From Pseudoscleropodium purum (lineage: Eukaryota; Streptophyta; Bryopsida; Hypnales; Brachytheciaceae), in the NCBI GenBank assembly GCA_963969395.1, contig OZ017803.1, forward strand, positions 7,998,001 to 8,062,000: a stretch of DNA of 64,000 nt. The letters run 5' to 3'. The position numbers were made by a program, and so were the translations under genes. This document shows positions 23,840 through 36,885 of the stretch, one piece after another (position 1 is the first letter of the stretch; each line of letters opens with the position of its first letter). Under the pieces are notes generated by a model. That model did not search any database, was not told the DNA's origin, and was given only the letters and a program-made list of their open reading frames with translations.

Positions 23840-25849
23840 GCTCTAAGTTTGGTATTTAAATTTTATTCAATTATCATTCTAAACCATAAACAAATTTTTC
23901 CTAATAATAAACTATTAGTGGTTCACATCTTAATCAAAATTGACAAAAATTGTAAAAATTAGAAGTTTAAGGTGGTTTTCGATAGTACTAGCCAATTAAA
24001 GTCAAAACTCTAGACTTCCAAATCCAAGTTCAAAAATTCAAAATTTATGATAGCTTAAGTTGGAAAGTGATGCATGCCTATTCAAAAATAGTGAAATTTT
24101 TATAATGGCATATTTTTAGCAAAAATTATAGATAGATGATTGGATGAAGTTCTATCTCATTCATTTTTCAAGATTTTATCTAATATTTTCTTCTAGCCTA
24201 TACGTTCAAATTAACTTTTACTTTTAAGATTGGATTGTAAATATCATCAAAATTTAAGGTTCCTTTCTAACTTGAATTAGATGAACTTTAATATTTTTAA
24301 TCCAAAATTATTACTCTTGATTAATTGATTTCATTATGATCTATTTTCCTTAGTATTTATTCATTTTTAAAAGTGTGATATGTTTTTGAAAACCTTTAAG
24401 GATTATCTAAATGATTTTGGATTCAAAATTAGTTTTTAATAAATTTTTACGTTTGAGTTAGACTTTTAATTTCTAATCTAATTTCTAATGGTTTCTACAA
24501 AAAGAAAAACAACAAAGTGCCAAATTCAAGAACATGCCTCGAAATCCATTTCTACTTCATCCCCATTTTCTAACATGCATATTATAATTGTATCATGAGG
24601 CTTGCCTTGATTCAATTTTGTTTTGTTTTTTTCTCTTTGTATACAATTTAAATAAAAAATTTACAATAAGGTATATAAATTCTATTTGTGATCAAATTTT
24701 TTTCTTTCAACCTATTTCTTTCTTCTTCTTTCTCTTGACTTTTTCCAAAAAAATTCTATATTTTTTATTTTTTTATTTTCTTGAATTATTTTAAAATTGC
24801 AATCTTTGATTTCTATTATTACTAATTGACTTTTAGTAATTCAAGAAATCAAACAATTATAATGATATAATCCTCATAAGTGATAAATAAGTATACATTA
24901 AAGACCTTCAAATTTAATTTGGTCAATTAAGTGTATTATAATCAACAATCTTTGTTTAATACAAAGTCAAATCTCTATAAGGAGGTCAACTAACTCTCCC
25001 AACTATGCCTAAAGCTTTAAGTAGCAACTAGGAACCTATCTTCTAATTCAAACACTTAGACTTTGAATATGGATGGCATTCCTCACTTGCTCTTGCTTAT
25101 GGGTACTCAAATATAGATTTTTCACACTTTTTTCTTACACTCTTTTCTTTTCCCCTTAAATTAGAATTTTCCAAGCTTTAAGTTGTTTTTTTAAATCCTA
25201 CAATCTTTAGTTCACTTTGCTAGTTTAAATGCATTAGATTTTACTTTATATCAACCAATCTAATTAGCTCCTAATTTGTATCGACCACAACAATCAATCA
25301 ACATAATTAGTCAATCTACAAGTGCAACCAATCTATTAGTGTACAAATTAGACGGGTGATCATATCTTAATGACCTAATGTATTTGTTAAACAATATTCC
25401 TTCTCTATGATTAAAAAAATCAACAATCTCTATATTTGAACCAATACTTCGTAGGATTCTCTTTTTCACCAAATGTATATTTTAACTTTAAAAAATCCTA
25501 TCATAAGGAATCAAAACACATTTAATATGCATTTTGAGACCCTTTTCTTATCCTTTGCAATAAGACGGGCCGGGAATGAATCCATCTATTGTCTCATATT
25601 CTTCATTGTTTCACTTTTCTTTACTTTTTTTATAAACTTTATGAGAAATTAAAAAAATTTAATTAAAATATAAACAAATGCCATCCAAATTTTTTTAACA
25701 CAAGTTCTACAATAAGCACACTATACTACAATGACGACAACGACAATAACAACAACAATAAATTTTGAGTAAGCATGAAATAAAGTTACATCTACACCCT
25801 AAGGAATGAGATTTACAACCAAAATACTAGAGGGCCATCTTAAATTGGC
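23840..25849. other. CACTA interior, no gene seen
   Basis: AT-rich throughout. The frames here are hydrophobic F/L/Y-rich products of poly-T tracts. No element termini were recognised. Confidence 0.4.
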
Positions 25850-26345
25850 CCCTTTTCCTTGGACTATCTAAAAAGTAAAAAAATCACTACGAAAAAAATG
25901 TGACTACAAAATATGACTCCCCCCCCCAAATATAATTAAAGCAAAAATATGACTACGTTCTTTCTAAACATGTTTGTTGTCCAAATTTTCCATGAACTAC
26001 CTAAAAGGAGAAAAAATGACTATAAAAAAAATATGACTACAAAATATGACTCAAGCAAAAATATGACTAGATGACTAAGTGCTCTTCAAACATGTTCCCC
26101 GCCCAAATTTTCCTTGGGCTACTCCAAAACAAAACAAATGTCACTACCAAAAAGATATGACTACAAAATATGACTAGATATTCCCAATATGTTCCCTATT
26201 GTTCCCCATGAAGTACTTAGTTGTTCCCAATGGGCATATATTATACACCCGTGAAGTACAATGCCAGAATATGACTAATCATATTTGCAGTCATATTTTT
26301 CCAAGATTTTGGACTCCAAGAAGTCATATTTTTGCAATTATAAAA
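25850..26345. repeat. Right subterminal repeats of the CACTA element, ~120-bp units
   Basis: Three to four units of about 120 bp (starting near 25,852, 25,975, 26,097 and a decayed one near 26,192) share 'caaattttccttggactac', 'actacnaaaaa', 'atatgactacaaaatatgac' and 'aaacatgttccc'-like blocks. They carry direct and inverted ATATGACT motifs. Two contain a CACTAC string that mimics the terminus. Confidence 0.75.
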
Positions 26346-26367
26346 TGCATGTTTTGTTGTAGTGAAT

Positions 26368-27559
26368 CAATATGGGATTTCTACTTTCCTTAATCTATAT
26401 TCATATTGTGTATCAATGTACGTCCTTTGTATTTGTATTCACACCCCATACCCATAGTTGTATTCATATTCATATCCCCAATTTGTATTTGTATCCTATA
26501 TTCATATCCCAAATCAACGACTTGGGGATTGGTTTCAATTTTTTTTCTATAAGCAAATCGATGGGATGTGATTTTTGAAAATTGAAATTAGGAGGATTAA
26601 TCAAAAACATGTTATTTGTATAATAAGGTAAAGTCCAATGATGTAATGATGTAAATACTTACATGCTAATACTTTTTGTGAGTGTTTTTTTGCCCAAGTT
26701 GTAAACTGCTTCAGAATTCTACTAGCTTACAACATGTTATAAATAGGCAAAACCACATAGCCTAATTAGACTTGTTTTTTGGGGATCTATGTCTTAATGT
26801 CTTGTTTTGGCCTCATTTTGTCATCAAAATTTGTGTAGAGAAATGTAAACAGGCCTGGATATATTGTAAGGTTTCTTGCAATTTTGTAAGAAGTTTAAAC
26901 ATGTAGGACTAAGCATTTTAAAATTGGTTATTGTTGTCATGACATTTAAATCTAGAATAAGAGCTAAATTTGCAAGTTTTTAAATGTACAATGAGCAAGA
27001 GCTTTGAACATATTTGATAGACAAGGTTAGACTTTGGTGGCAAGTTAGTATTAGAAGAGTTGACAAATAGCATTTGACCTATTCACTTTCACCTCCTTCA
27101 AATGAATGTGTATGTTGCTTGCAAAATCACTTTGAATATTCTAAAAGGAAAATCTAGACGCACAATTTATGAAGGATTGGAGCTATTTGAACCATTGATA
27201 GAATATTTGCATTCCATATCTAAGTACAATAATGAATGTTAGTAGTACCTAAAACCGAGGATATAAAATCTTTTACTCTTGTCAAAGGTCTTGCTTGTGA
27301 CTTAGTTGCATCAAGTGAGGATGCAAGATATATAATAATTAGAAGTTTTTCCCTTCCACAAGATGATTTCTTCAAAAGCACACACCAAAGATGGACATGT
27401 GACATAATTTCTTGAATGTGTTATTTTCATTCATGCTAGAGTGCTAATTCTTCAAATTGTGGTTCTCATAGATTCTTTTTTTCCATCATGTATTAGCATC
27501 AACTTCATGACTATGTGTTGTTCTCAACGAAAATACGGTTGCAATAGTTCTTAGCAAAT
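26368..27559. other. AT-rich flank of the CACTA element, no gene seen
   Basis: 'gtattcatattcatatccc' type short repeats occur at 26,430-26,515. No coding signal. Confidence 0.4.
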
Positions 27560-28502
27560 TCAACCCCTAAAAGGCCAACTTGCGTTTTGGGGCTACATAG
27601 AAATTTTGGGCAAGTGCTTGTGATTAGAGGTTTCCATATTTTTGGCCCAAATTTAAATAAAAGGTAGAAACAAGAAATATATTTCATAAGCACTAAATTT
27701 CATGACATTTGGAAATATGAGTCAAAAGTTATAGCCTCATATGTTACTTTTTTTTGTAACTTGGCAATTTTGGTAGATCAAAAAAATCATTTTTTTCATA
27801 AACAAAAATTTGAAATTGGTTTTCTAGAGTAATATATACATAAAAAGCTTTAAACCATTCTATTTTGATCAATGAATCAAAAGTTATGAGGATTTTGTGT
27901 TTGTGAGCAGCTATGGATTTCCTACTCTAAAATAAACTTTGAATTCCTTTATCTTATCCAATTTCAATATTTTGGGAAAAAAATGAAATAAAAAGATGTA
28001 GATTTTTTTATTAAAACATTGCAACCATTGGAATTGTCATTTTTCAATTCCATAATTAAATTTTTAAATAATTTAGTATTTTGAATCATTCTCTATTACT
28101 ACCTACTTACTATTTTTTTTCTATATATTGTATAATTCCAAATGATCTGAAACTTTTCAAGTATGTAGCCAACTTTTTAAGGAAAAATAATTCAAAGGAG
28201 AACCATCAATTTGGTCATTTTTTCATAGAAAATGAGCTTGTGAAGCATAGTTGTTTTGTTTTTTGCAACGCCCAAAACATAATTTAAGTGAATTTAAATG
28301 CTAGTATCTTGCAATCCATACGGTGGAAATTTTTGAAATTTTTACCACATATTTTCAAGTCAACATATTGCGAGTTCCTATGGCTATAAGTGTCAAATAA
28401 AGTTCTTCATCAAAAATTTGGTACCTGTACTAAAAATGGCAATTTTTGAGTGTTTTTGGTGAAAACATAGTCATACAACTTTAGATGTTTTACTATACTC
28501 AC
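27560..28502 (+). mobile_element. TTAA-flanked element, copy 5 (~935 bp, subfamily I, decayed ends)
   Basis: The left end reads TCAA then CCCCTAAAAGGCC (TTAA mutated to TCAA). The interior follows subfamily I ('ttttcaattccataattaaa', 'gctagtatcttgcaatccat', 'ggtgaaaacatagtc'). The right end has decayed at about 28,498. Confidence 0.7.
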
Positions 28503-28659
28503 AATATAATTAGATTTTTTTTTATTGAAGTCTTTATGCAAATTCCAAAATTAGATGTTGTATAGTAGTATTGTGGGGATTAGTAAGGTTGCAATCCCTC
28601 CAAAGATATGTCATTATATAAATTTCGCTAAGTCATTTGTATGCCATTTGGGTGAAACT

Positions 28660-29720
28660 ATAGTTAAAGGTACCAATACCAAATGCTATTTTACTAGGGC
28701 TAGGTCTAGAGTCCTTTTTTTAACTTTTAAAGCTCTAAATTATTTTGACAAATGTTATCTTCTTCTTAAAATTTATAGATGAATAGTATTGCAATGCATC
28801 TTGGTAATGAATTTGAGAAAATATTTCATCCGTAAAATCCTTAGAAGGTCATAAATTACCGGTTGTAAAGCTAAATTTAGTGTCTATATTATAGTTTGGC
28901 AATTTAATAGGATATTTTATCCAAATGATTTATACTTTTTAAGCATACAATTATTAACCCATATAAACTCAAACAACCATTTTCTGTGGGTGCTCAACTT
29001 TGAATAGCATTTTTGAAAAAAAAAATCTATTCAAATTTTTGTTTTGTGGTTAAAATTTTGGGTTGTCTTTCAATATTCATATTCAAAACTAAAATTTCTA
29101 TGGTCAAACAAAAATTATAAGATAAATAGTACAAAGTGTTTAAAATTTGCCTAATGTTGAAAAACTTACTATTTTGAAAAAGTGTTGACTATGTTCACAT
29201 TACTAGATCTTATGCATTTTTTCACAAATCAATAGAATTCACAATTTTGACCAATAAAAAAAATCAACTATGAAACAAAGAAATTGTATTTTTGGCAAAA
29301 TTTTAAAGTCAGATCTTCAAAATTGATTTGAAAAAAATCAAAAAATAATTTAATAATTTTGACTATACAAATACTTTCTACTTTCTGTACTTCACATTAT
29401 CTTAGTTCATGAAAACTTCAAAAAAGTTATAGAATTTAAATTTTATAACACATTTTTGTTTTGTCTATACCCCTTAGGTTTTTTATGGGTTAAGATTGAA
29501 GGATTTTTAGTGATTAAGTCTTGAACATAAAATTGTGTGATTTATTTATTTATTTATTTTTGACAAATAATTGATTTATTCTAAGAAAATTTAAACATTC
29601 AATTTCAAAAATAGCTTAAATAGGGCCTTTGATGTGAATAATATATAAATTTTTTGTTTTGACAGAACCAACATTTAGATTGTTTTTTATATTTAGAAGG
29701 ATATTAAAATATATTTACTT
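28660..29720 (+). repeat. Dispersed repeat family F, copy 2, split by a 532-bp insertion
   Basis: 28,660-28,953 and 29,494-29,720 together align with 4,930-5,530. The break falls exactly at TTAA. Confidence 0.75.
28954..29493. mobile_element. Second TTAA-flanked family: 532-bp element with CCCATA ends
   Basis: The interior 28,958-29,489 begins CCCATATAAAC and ends GGTTTTTTATGGG, so the inverted ends are CCCATA(t/a)AAA. TTAA lies on both sides. Copy 1 of repeat F has a single TTAA at 5,259-5,262 in 'gacaaatattaagaaggattctc', matching the joined flanks 'acaattaTTAA' and 'gattgaaggattttta' here. Non-coding and unlike the ~0.9-kb family internally. Confidence 0.8.
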
Positions 29721-29937
29721 TTGAATATTATAGAAAAAAAAATTGCAATAGATGAGTCTTTTCCTATTCTATAATATGATTATGTATATGCAATTTTTTT
29801 AGATTCAATCAAATTATTAATCATTAGAAATTAAATAACTTTTCTACAATAGAAAACTTGACAATTTGACATCTTGAACTTCAATTGGAACTTTAGTAAA
29901 GAATTTTTTATTTTTTGATGAATGAAAAATACTAGTT

Positions 29938-30852
29938 TTAATCCCTAAAAGACCATTGTCCCTTTGGGGGACAAATGGGATTTTGGGTAGGTACCTATAG
30001 GCTGAAATTATTTTTTGATTTTAAAATTTTTTTAAGGTAGAAAAAGTGATTAGCTACGTGGAAATATAATTTTTTTTCCTTTTGGTGCCTGGGAACAAAG
30101 TTATGCCCAAATAAGCTCAAAACAAGGGACGGGGGGCAGCAAAAAAAATTTTAAAAATTTAAATTTAAAATTTTTTTTCCTCATAGATTATATTTTTTTT
30201 GTACATGGAAAGCTTTGATTCATTACATTTGGATTCTTTATGAGAAAGTTATAGACAATCTTGTTTTTCAGGCAATTAAAGCATCTCTTTGAAAAAACAA
30301 CTAGTGGGATTCATTTTTGAATGCATTTTTTATAATTTAAAATAAAATAAAATTTCACATGGTTTATCTTGCTTGCTAGAACAATGTCACCTTTGGAATT
30401 AGTGCATTTTAATTTCATTTTAAAGATATTAATAATTTAAATTTTCCTTCTATCTCATACCTACTTCTACTTAACAATTTTTTAAAGAATAAAAACTAAG
30501 TTTTTTTGAATTATTTTTTTTTTTACTAGACTCTCAATTCATTTCTATACAATAAAGTCTTAAAGCTTAAAAACTCTGTAGTGCAAAAAATTAAAGTTAA
30601 AAATGTTCAAAGTAAAAAAATCTAGTTCCGCAATGTGCTGAAAAATTTGTTTTTTTTACTTTAAATGCAAATATCTTGCAATCTATGTGGTCAAAAATTT
30701 TGAAATTTTTTCTACACATTTTCATATTATTTAGGTATAAGTTCATACTGTTAGATATGAAAGAAAAATTTAATTTTTTTACCTTTTGCTATAGAAATGG
30801 CAGTTTTGAGTGTTTTTAGGCAGAATAAAGACCTTGGTCCTTTGGGGGTTAA
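29938..30852 (+). mobile_element. TTAA-flanked element, copy 6 (907 bp, subfamily II)
   Basis: TTAA on both sides (29,938-29,941; 30,849-30,852). The left end is TCCCTAAAAGACCATTGTCCC and the right end GGTCCTTTGGGGG. The interior is nearly collinear with copy 3 (14,421-15,330) and the complement of 44,113-45,024. Confidence 0.85.
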
Positions 30853-31766
30853 CATTACTTGAAGTACTCTTCAAAAAAGACTAAAATACCTAAAAACTAA
30901 TAGATTAACTTTAATAAAAAAAATAGCTAAACAAAGTGTTACAATGTAGATTTTAATCCCTTTTTAATACCTTTGAGTGTGATTTTCCCTACTTGCTAAA
31001 TAATTCAACCAAGTTTTTAAAATAATTTCCGAAAATTAATGTATGGACAAATCAATATCTAGAATCAATATATGTGATGATAATATGTATCTAATGGTTA
31101 ACTTTTAGAATTCTCCACCTTAACACCAAAATGTCTAAGGCACCAAATTTTGGTGGCAACAATACATTGAAGTTTAATAAACCTAACCAAATTGCTGTTT
31201 TGAGTAGTTTGTATTTTTGAAATTTTTTTTTGAAGTCTAATTTTAGCACCAAAAATTTGATTTTGAAAATGATTGGTTATGATTTCTCTATTTAAGATTT
31301 TATGCAAGGGTGTTTAGTGCAATCTTGACTTTCCATAGTATTGAGAGCTCTTGAAAATGAGCCTCAAATACACTAGATCTTTGAAAAAAATTCTCATTCA
31401 AAATTCATTTCAAAAAATTTATAAAAGAGATTTTGAAAAGACATAAATTGATTGGAATTATGCATGTTAGGCCCTTTAACCTCATATTTTCTTAGTGATA
31501 AACTTTTTAGATGTGACATGTGAAAAGAAGATTGAAAGACTTGAAATCACTTTTGCAATTTAACACCCTTGTGATCAAACATTATAATCTATAAGTGATA
31601 TTGTTGTTGTTTTTTTCTCATGCAATCTCTAACATGTCTAGTTCAATGAACTTGTACCGTTAAATTCAAAAATAATTGATACAATTTATCAAAATGTTGG
31701 ATTTTTGTTCAATTTAGATTAAATTCCTAGAAGCTCAAAAAAAAAGCATTGGGCATTTTGGGGTTA
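30853..31766. other. AT-rich spacer, no gene seen
   Basis: Only short chance frames. The last bases before the next element, 'cattttgggg', resemble an element end abutting copy 7. Confidence 0.35.
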
Positions 31767-32673
31767 TTAACCCCTCAGTTCCATGACTAGGTTTCACTGA
31801 AAATGCTCAAAAATTGCCATTTTAGTATAAGTATGAAATTTTTGAAAAAAGCTTTTGTTGACACATATAGCTGCAAGATCTTATAGTATTTTGACTTGAA
31901 AACATGTGTTAAATATTTCAAAAAATTTCACAGCATGAATTGCAAGATATAAGCATTCAAACTCACTAAAATCATTTTTTCACCCTTGCAAAAAAAACAT
32001 CAGTTGCACTTCATAAGCTCACATTTCTATGAAAAAAATGTCCAAATTGGTGGTGCTTCTCTAGGTTCATTTTCTTAAAGAAGTTGGTCACATGCTTGGA
32101 AATTTCAAATCATTTGGAATTGTACAACATATAGGAAAAAATAGAAAATATTTAGTAGTAGAGAATGATTACAAACAATTAATTGTTAAGAATTTAACTA
32201 TGGAATTAAAAAATGCCAAATGAATTCAAATGGTTGCAATGTTGTTACAATTTACATTTTATTATTTTATTTTTTCCAAAATATTGAAAATTGAGTAAGA
32301 TAGAGGACTTCAAAATATAATTTAGAGTAGTGAATATATAGTTATCCACAAACAAAAAATCCTCATAACTTTTGATTCATTGATCAAAATTGATTGATTC
32401 AAAGCTTTTCACTTATATATAACTCTAGAAAATCAATTTCAAATTTTTGTTTTTAATCTACTTGGACTATTCATTCTAGAAAAAAAAATAGCATATTAAG
32501 CTATAGCTTTTGACTCATATTTCTAAATGTCATGAAATTTAATGCATATAAAAGATATTCCTTGTCTCCACCTTCTATTAAAATTTGGACCAAAAGTGTA
32601 AAAATTTTTAGTCACAATTACATGCCCAAAATTGCTTTGTAGCAAAGAAACACATGTTGATTTAATAGTATAA
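31767..32673 (-). mobile_element. TTAA-flanked element, copy 7 (~900 bp, subfamily I)
   Basis: TTAA 31,767-31,770 followed by CCCCTCAGTTCC. The interior is collinear with copy 1, including 'ttgcaagatataagcattca' and 'gatattccttgtctccacc'. The right end is diverged around 32,669. Confidence 0.7.
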
Positions 32674-32681
32674 TTTTATGA

Positions 32682-32687
<6 letters not shown>

Positions 32688-32718
<31 letters not shown>

Positions 32719-32725
32719 GGGGGGG
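32688..32725. repeat. (GA)14 microsatellite followed by a run of nine G
   Basis: (GA)n at 32,688-32,715, then T and G9. It lies between copies 7 and 8 of the TTAA family. Confidence 0.9.
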
Positions 32726-32738
32726 ATAACATCATTCT

Positions 32739-33664
32739 TTAACCTCTAAAGTTCCAATTGAAGGCCTTTTCCATCAAAGAAAACACTCAAAACTACCATT
32801 TCTACTGCAAAAAAAATTATAAAAAATCTTCAATTGTTTATATTTATATATGACCATAGGATTTTGTACTAGACTATTATAAAAGTGGAAGAAATTCCAA
32901 AAAATTTGCCTACATAAATTGCAAGATATTTGCATTTTAGGTGAAGGAAACAAGTTTTTCAATCTACACCTTGCTTGTTTAGATTTATTTCTTTTGAATC
33001 TTTTTAGCTTAAAATTTTTGCACTACTTATTTAATTTGAATTTTTAGTTTTTTATATTGAATAAATGAATTGAAAGTATAGAATAAATTCTTTTTTTAAA
33101 CTTAATTTTCACACATCAAAAAATAATTAAGACTTAGAAGTAGCTTCAAGATTAAAGAAAAAACTAAATTGTTAATATCTTAAAGATGAAATTGAAACAT
33201 AATTATTTCAATGGTGAGATTGTTTAAATAAAAGATCTTAACCTTGTAAAACTTTTCTTGAAAAATTATGAAAATTGAATTCAAAAATGAATCTTGCAAG
33301 TTATTTTTAAAAGATGATTTAATTTCCTCCAAAAGAAGATTGTCCATAACTTTCATAGCGCTAATCCAAATAGAATGAATCAAAGCATCTATTGTAGATA
33401 AAAATACATTCTATAAAAAATTAAAAATTTCCATTTTATGTTCTTGTGGAGCATTTTCTCTACCTATTAAACCAAAATTTAGGCTTCTTATGCCATAATT
33501 TTGCTCTACAATATCAATTGAAATAGATTTCTTAAAAGCTAATGTATTTTTATACTTTCAAAAAAAGTTTTTAAAAAATATAGCAAACATTGAGACTATA
33601 GAAACTTACTTATCCAATATCCATTTTGTTCCTTGAAAGAATAGTGGGACTATAGGAATTTTAA
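32739..33664 (-). mobile_element. TTAA-flanked element, copy 8 (918 bp, subfamily II)
   Basis: TTAA 32,739-32,742 then CCTCTAAAGTTCC. The right end near 33,660 precedes TTAA 33,661-33,664. The interior has 'attgcaagatatttgcattt' and subfamily II text near the right end ('ccattttgttccttgaaagaatagtgggac'). Confidence 0.75.
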
Positions 33665-36600
33665 GTCCCAATAGGAAGAGCCTATAATTACTAAGCACTT
33701 ACAAAAGTCATACTTCTCAATCTCTTTATGCAAACATTTTGGAACTACACAAGAGAAAAAATTATATTTATTTTTTAGATATGCAATTAGAGATGTAATC
33801 ACATATTTTTTATAAAATGTAAATTTTAAAGATATTTTTGTTAAACCAAAAATTATTGTGAATTATGAACTACAGTAAAAATATTCAAATTTAGCACAAA
33901 TTATGCATAACAAAACATGAAATTATTGTCATATATACATATAATGTTCAAAAATATTATTGTTCAAATCAATTTACCATATTTTTTTACAATTAAAAAA
34001 TAATCACTCATGTTTTAAAGCCCAAAGTTCAAATTGCAAAAAGATATTATATTTTGGGTAATGTATGCTTTGGTTGCCCTTCCTCCCAAAATACAAACTT
34101 GTAGGTATATGTGTATAATAGACATTGCTTTTATGTGTGTATCAAATTTTCTTAAGAAAATATTACACCCCCTCATCCTTTTTTCTAGTAGTGTACTTGG
34201 TGATTTGTGGATTTTCTATTTTCTTATAAGTAGGAAAATAAAAAATATCACAAAAAAAAATATCCACCACCTTTCATTGAAATTAGGTTCAGGCAACTCC
34301 TTAAGTTTTAAATTTTTTGTCATGAATTCATCATAAAAGTAAAAGAAGATGAAAAAAATTCCTCATTAAACTAATTGATTAATTGCTTAACAAACATTTC
34401 TATTGCATTTTCCCATTATCTTCTCAAAAACTCTAAGCCAATTCTACTCAATAAAACCACCTACTTAAAAATATAATGTGCACTATTCAAAAATAAAGAA
34501 TTTACATACAAATATAAAAATGATGTATATAATTATAACCACAAATAAGAATATAAATATGAGTGCAAATGCAAGTATAGATACAATTATAGATTTTATA
34601 ATTCCATAGCATTTGTTGAAATGAATATTTCAAAAATGTATACAATGAAATTTTAGAAATTTCAAATACATATGAAGGATTCCAAAAGTGAAAAGTGAAA
34701 TCAATATAGAAAATATAGACTACTAGCTACTTTAGAATATTTTTCTAAAATATTCAACTCTAGTAGTGCATTTGATTTGGATGGATTGTCAAGTGACTAT
34801 TTACTTAAATACACCAAAAAAATATGACATTTTATGACAAGGATCTAAGTGAAAACATCTTTTTTGTATTTTCCAATTATGTGGCCACCAAGGTGACTAC
34901 TTCTTCATTAAATGAATTATAGATTTAGAAGTCATCTTAAACTTATTTTCAAGTAATTTCAAAATTTGATCAAATATGACTATTTAAAAGCTCTTTGATG
35001 ATTGAAAATTTACAACTAAAGTCATCACATTGCCCAATAAATAGGTTGTTTACTTGTCCATAGAACACACTTGTCTCTTGAGGTCTCTTGAGGTCTTCCA
35101 TATAGTTAATTACATGTTGAACATTGAAGTAGGTAATTTATACATAGACTATCAATTTATCTATATATAGGCATCACATAAACATTAGATCAAATATAGA
35201 CAATCAACATTAGAAATGGCATGCATGGTACACAACAAAAACTCATAAAGGAGAAAGGTTGCAATAGGTATAATGGCAATTGGTCGCCAATCATTGCTTT
35301 CATGTCCTTTCCAATTTGACCCATTGATGTTTGTTCCTATGACATAATGACAATGATTTTTATTTTTTGAGCTTTGTTTCTTTATGCCTTCATGGCATGA
35401 CAAAGATTGCAATGGGTACGGCAGTATTTAGGTGCCATTTATTGCTTTTATTCCCTTTAATTTCTATTCCATCCATGTTTATTCCTTTGACGTATAGATG
35501 GTGATGTTCATTCTATTTGATCAAATTCCTTTATGATTACCTTCATACCCCCCTCTGATACACCATACACATGACAAAAATATTGTTGAACAATATATAA
35601 ACAAGATAAGTCCACTCGGGTTACTTTGAAATATCATATGAAAAGTCCAAGGTTCATTCAATTCATTGAAGGTTTGTTTGACATACATTATCAACATACA
35701 TGTCATTAAAGTACACATTATTAAGTGTATTTTACTAAATTAATAAGACATCCAAATAGGTCTAGTGCAAAAAAATGTCATTGACATAATTGAAAAATCA
35801 CACTTAAACTTTTTTATTTTAACCAATACATATCTATTTTTGAAAAAGCAATAACATTCATCTATTATAAAAAAACTTTGACCTTTCATAACTTTTGCAA
35901 ATAGTATTCAAATGATGCATTCTTTGGTGCATTGAAATGTCTTATTTTTTTCAAATTAAAAGATATTTAATTTTCATCAATCTCAAAAGAAAATGTGTTC
36001 ATAGTAGAATAGTGACAATTTTAAGTGTCTTTGCGTAATTTAGCAATTTGTTTGACTAACAATAAAAGATTTCATATGGAATTAGTAGTAACCTCCAATA
36101 CCTTTCAGGATTCAAAATAAACATTGATAGACCCTCTGCTTGCTTAGGCCATTGTGAATTGAACCTTGAATGAAGAATTACAATCATAATCAACTAATTA
36201 TTTAATGACATTCACGTAGACTATGTCTCACCGTCTGTATACTAAATCAAAATATGCATTGCAACATACAAATATATTCACAAGCTAACATTCAAAAAAC
36301 TAATTGAAAACTATATGCTATTGAAAAAACAAACCAAAGTAGAATCCTCCAATAAGTCGGAACAAATAGGAAAATTTAATCTTAATGGACGATACTTTCT
36401 AAACCCAAAAATTTATAGATTGGCAACTAGATGACACCATCAAGCTTCAATGTCACTGCACATGCTTTTGCTTTGTCTTCTCTAGTTGCATATATGACTA
36501 TGCTTCTATAACCTAAACTGCAACCCACTTCAATCACATGCATAGTCTTTGTTCTTCCTCCATGGCTATTTGCTTGTGTTTTTTGTTCTTTATGTGTCTT

Positions 36601-36885
36601 TGAATAGTCATCCTTGCTTGTTGATCAATTGTCTTCTATGCACAAGACTAGGTACCAAATTCTCAAGTACTAATTATAATTGTTGCACATAGGTTTTTGC
36701 ATTACTCTCTTTGTAGATGTGTTCTTTCTTGGGAACTTCAATTGTTGCATATAGGTTTTTCTTGTAATTATTTATGTGCACATAAATTTATTTATTTTTA
36801 TCAATCTTGTCTTTATACCTTGGCAACAAAAGCATAGCAACAAGTTGTTGCCAATGTATTCTATATATAACTACAATTTGCTCTT
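33665..36885. other. AT-rich intergenic DNA with one local duplication
   Basis: No gene recognised; the 100-codon frame at 34,034-34,336 has no domain. At about 35,258-35,520 a unit of 120-150 bp is duplicated ('gattgcaatgggta', 'ccatccatgtttattccttt' and their counterparts). A poorly conserved C/T-rich patch lies at 36,440-36,700. Confidence 0.4.

Larger units (their letters stand above)
18585..26367. mobile_element. Complete non-autonomous CACTA (En/Spm) element, 7,777 bp, with AAT target duplication
   Basis: The left end at 18,588 reads CACTACAACAAAATGGATG and the complement of the right end (26,364) reads CACTACAACAAAACATGCA. The first 13 bases are identical and similarity extends about 42 bp, to a shared ATATGACT. 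Each end is flanked by AAT (18,585-18,587 and 26,365-26,367), the 3-bp duplication expected of CACTA transposases. Both subterminal regions are packed with ATATGACT/AGTCATAT motifs, the usual layout of TNPA-type binding sites. No TNP2 or other transposase frame survives inside, so it would need proteins supplied in trans. It carries two nested TTAA-flanked elements (20,682-21,565 and 23,591-23,839) and a 24-bp minisatellite. Confidence 0.92.

Noticed and set aside
25885..26364. A separate small CACTA element starting at 'cactacgaaaa' preceded by AAT
   Set aside because: The string recurs in each ~120-bp subterminal unit, and the match to the right terminus is much weaker than that of 18,588. 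Treated as an internal decoy.
34034..34336. 100-codon frame in AT-rich DNA
   Set aside because: F/L/I/K-rich composition, no domain, no splice or polyadenylation context; expected by chance at this base composition.
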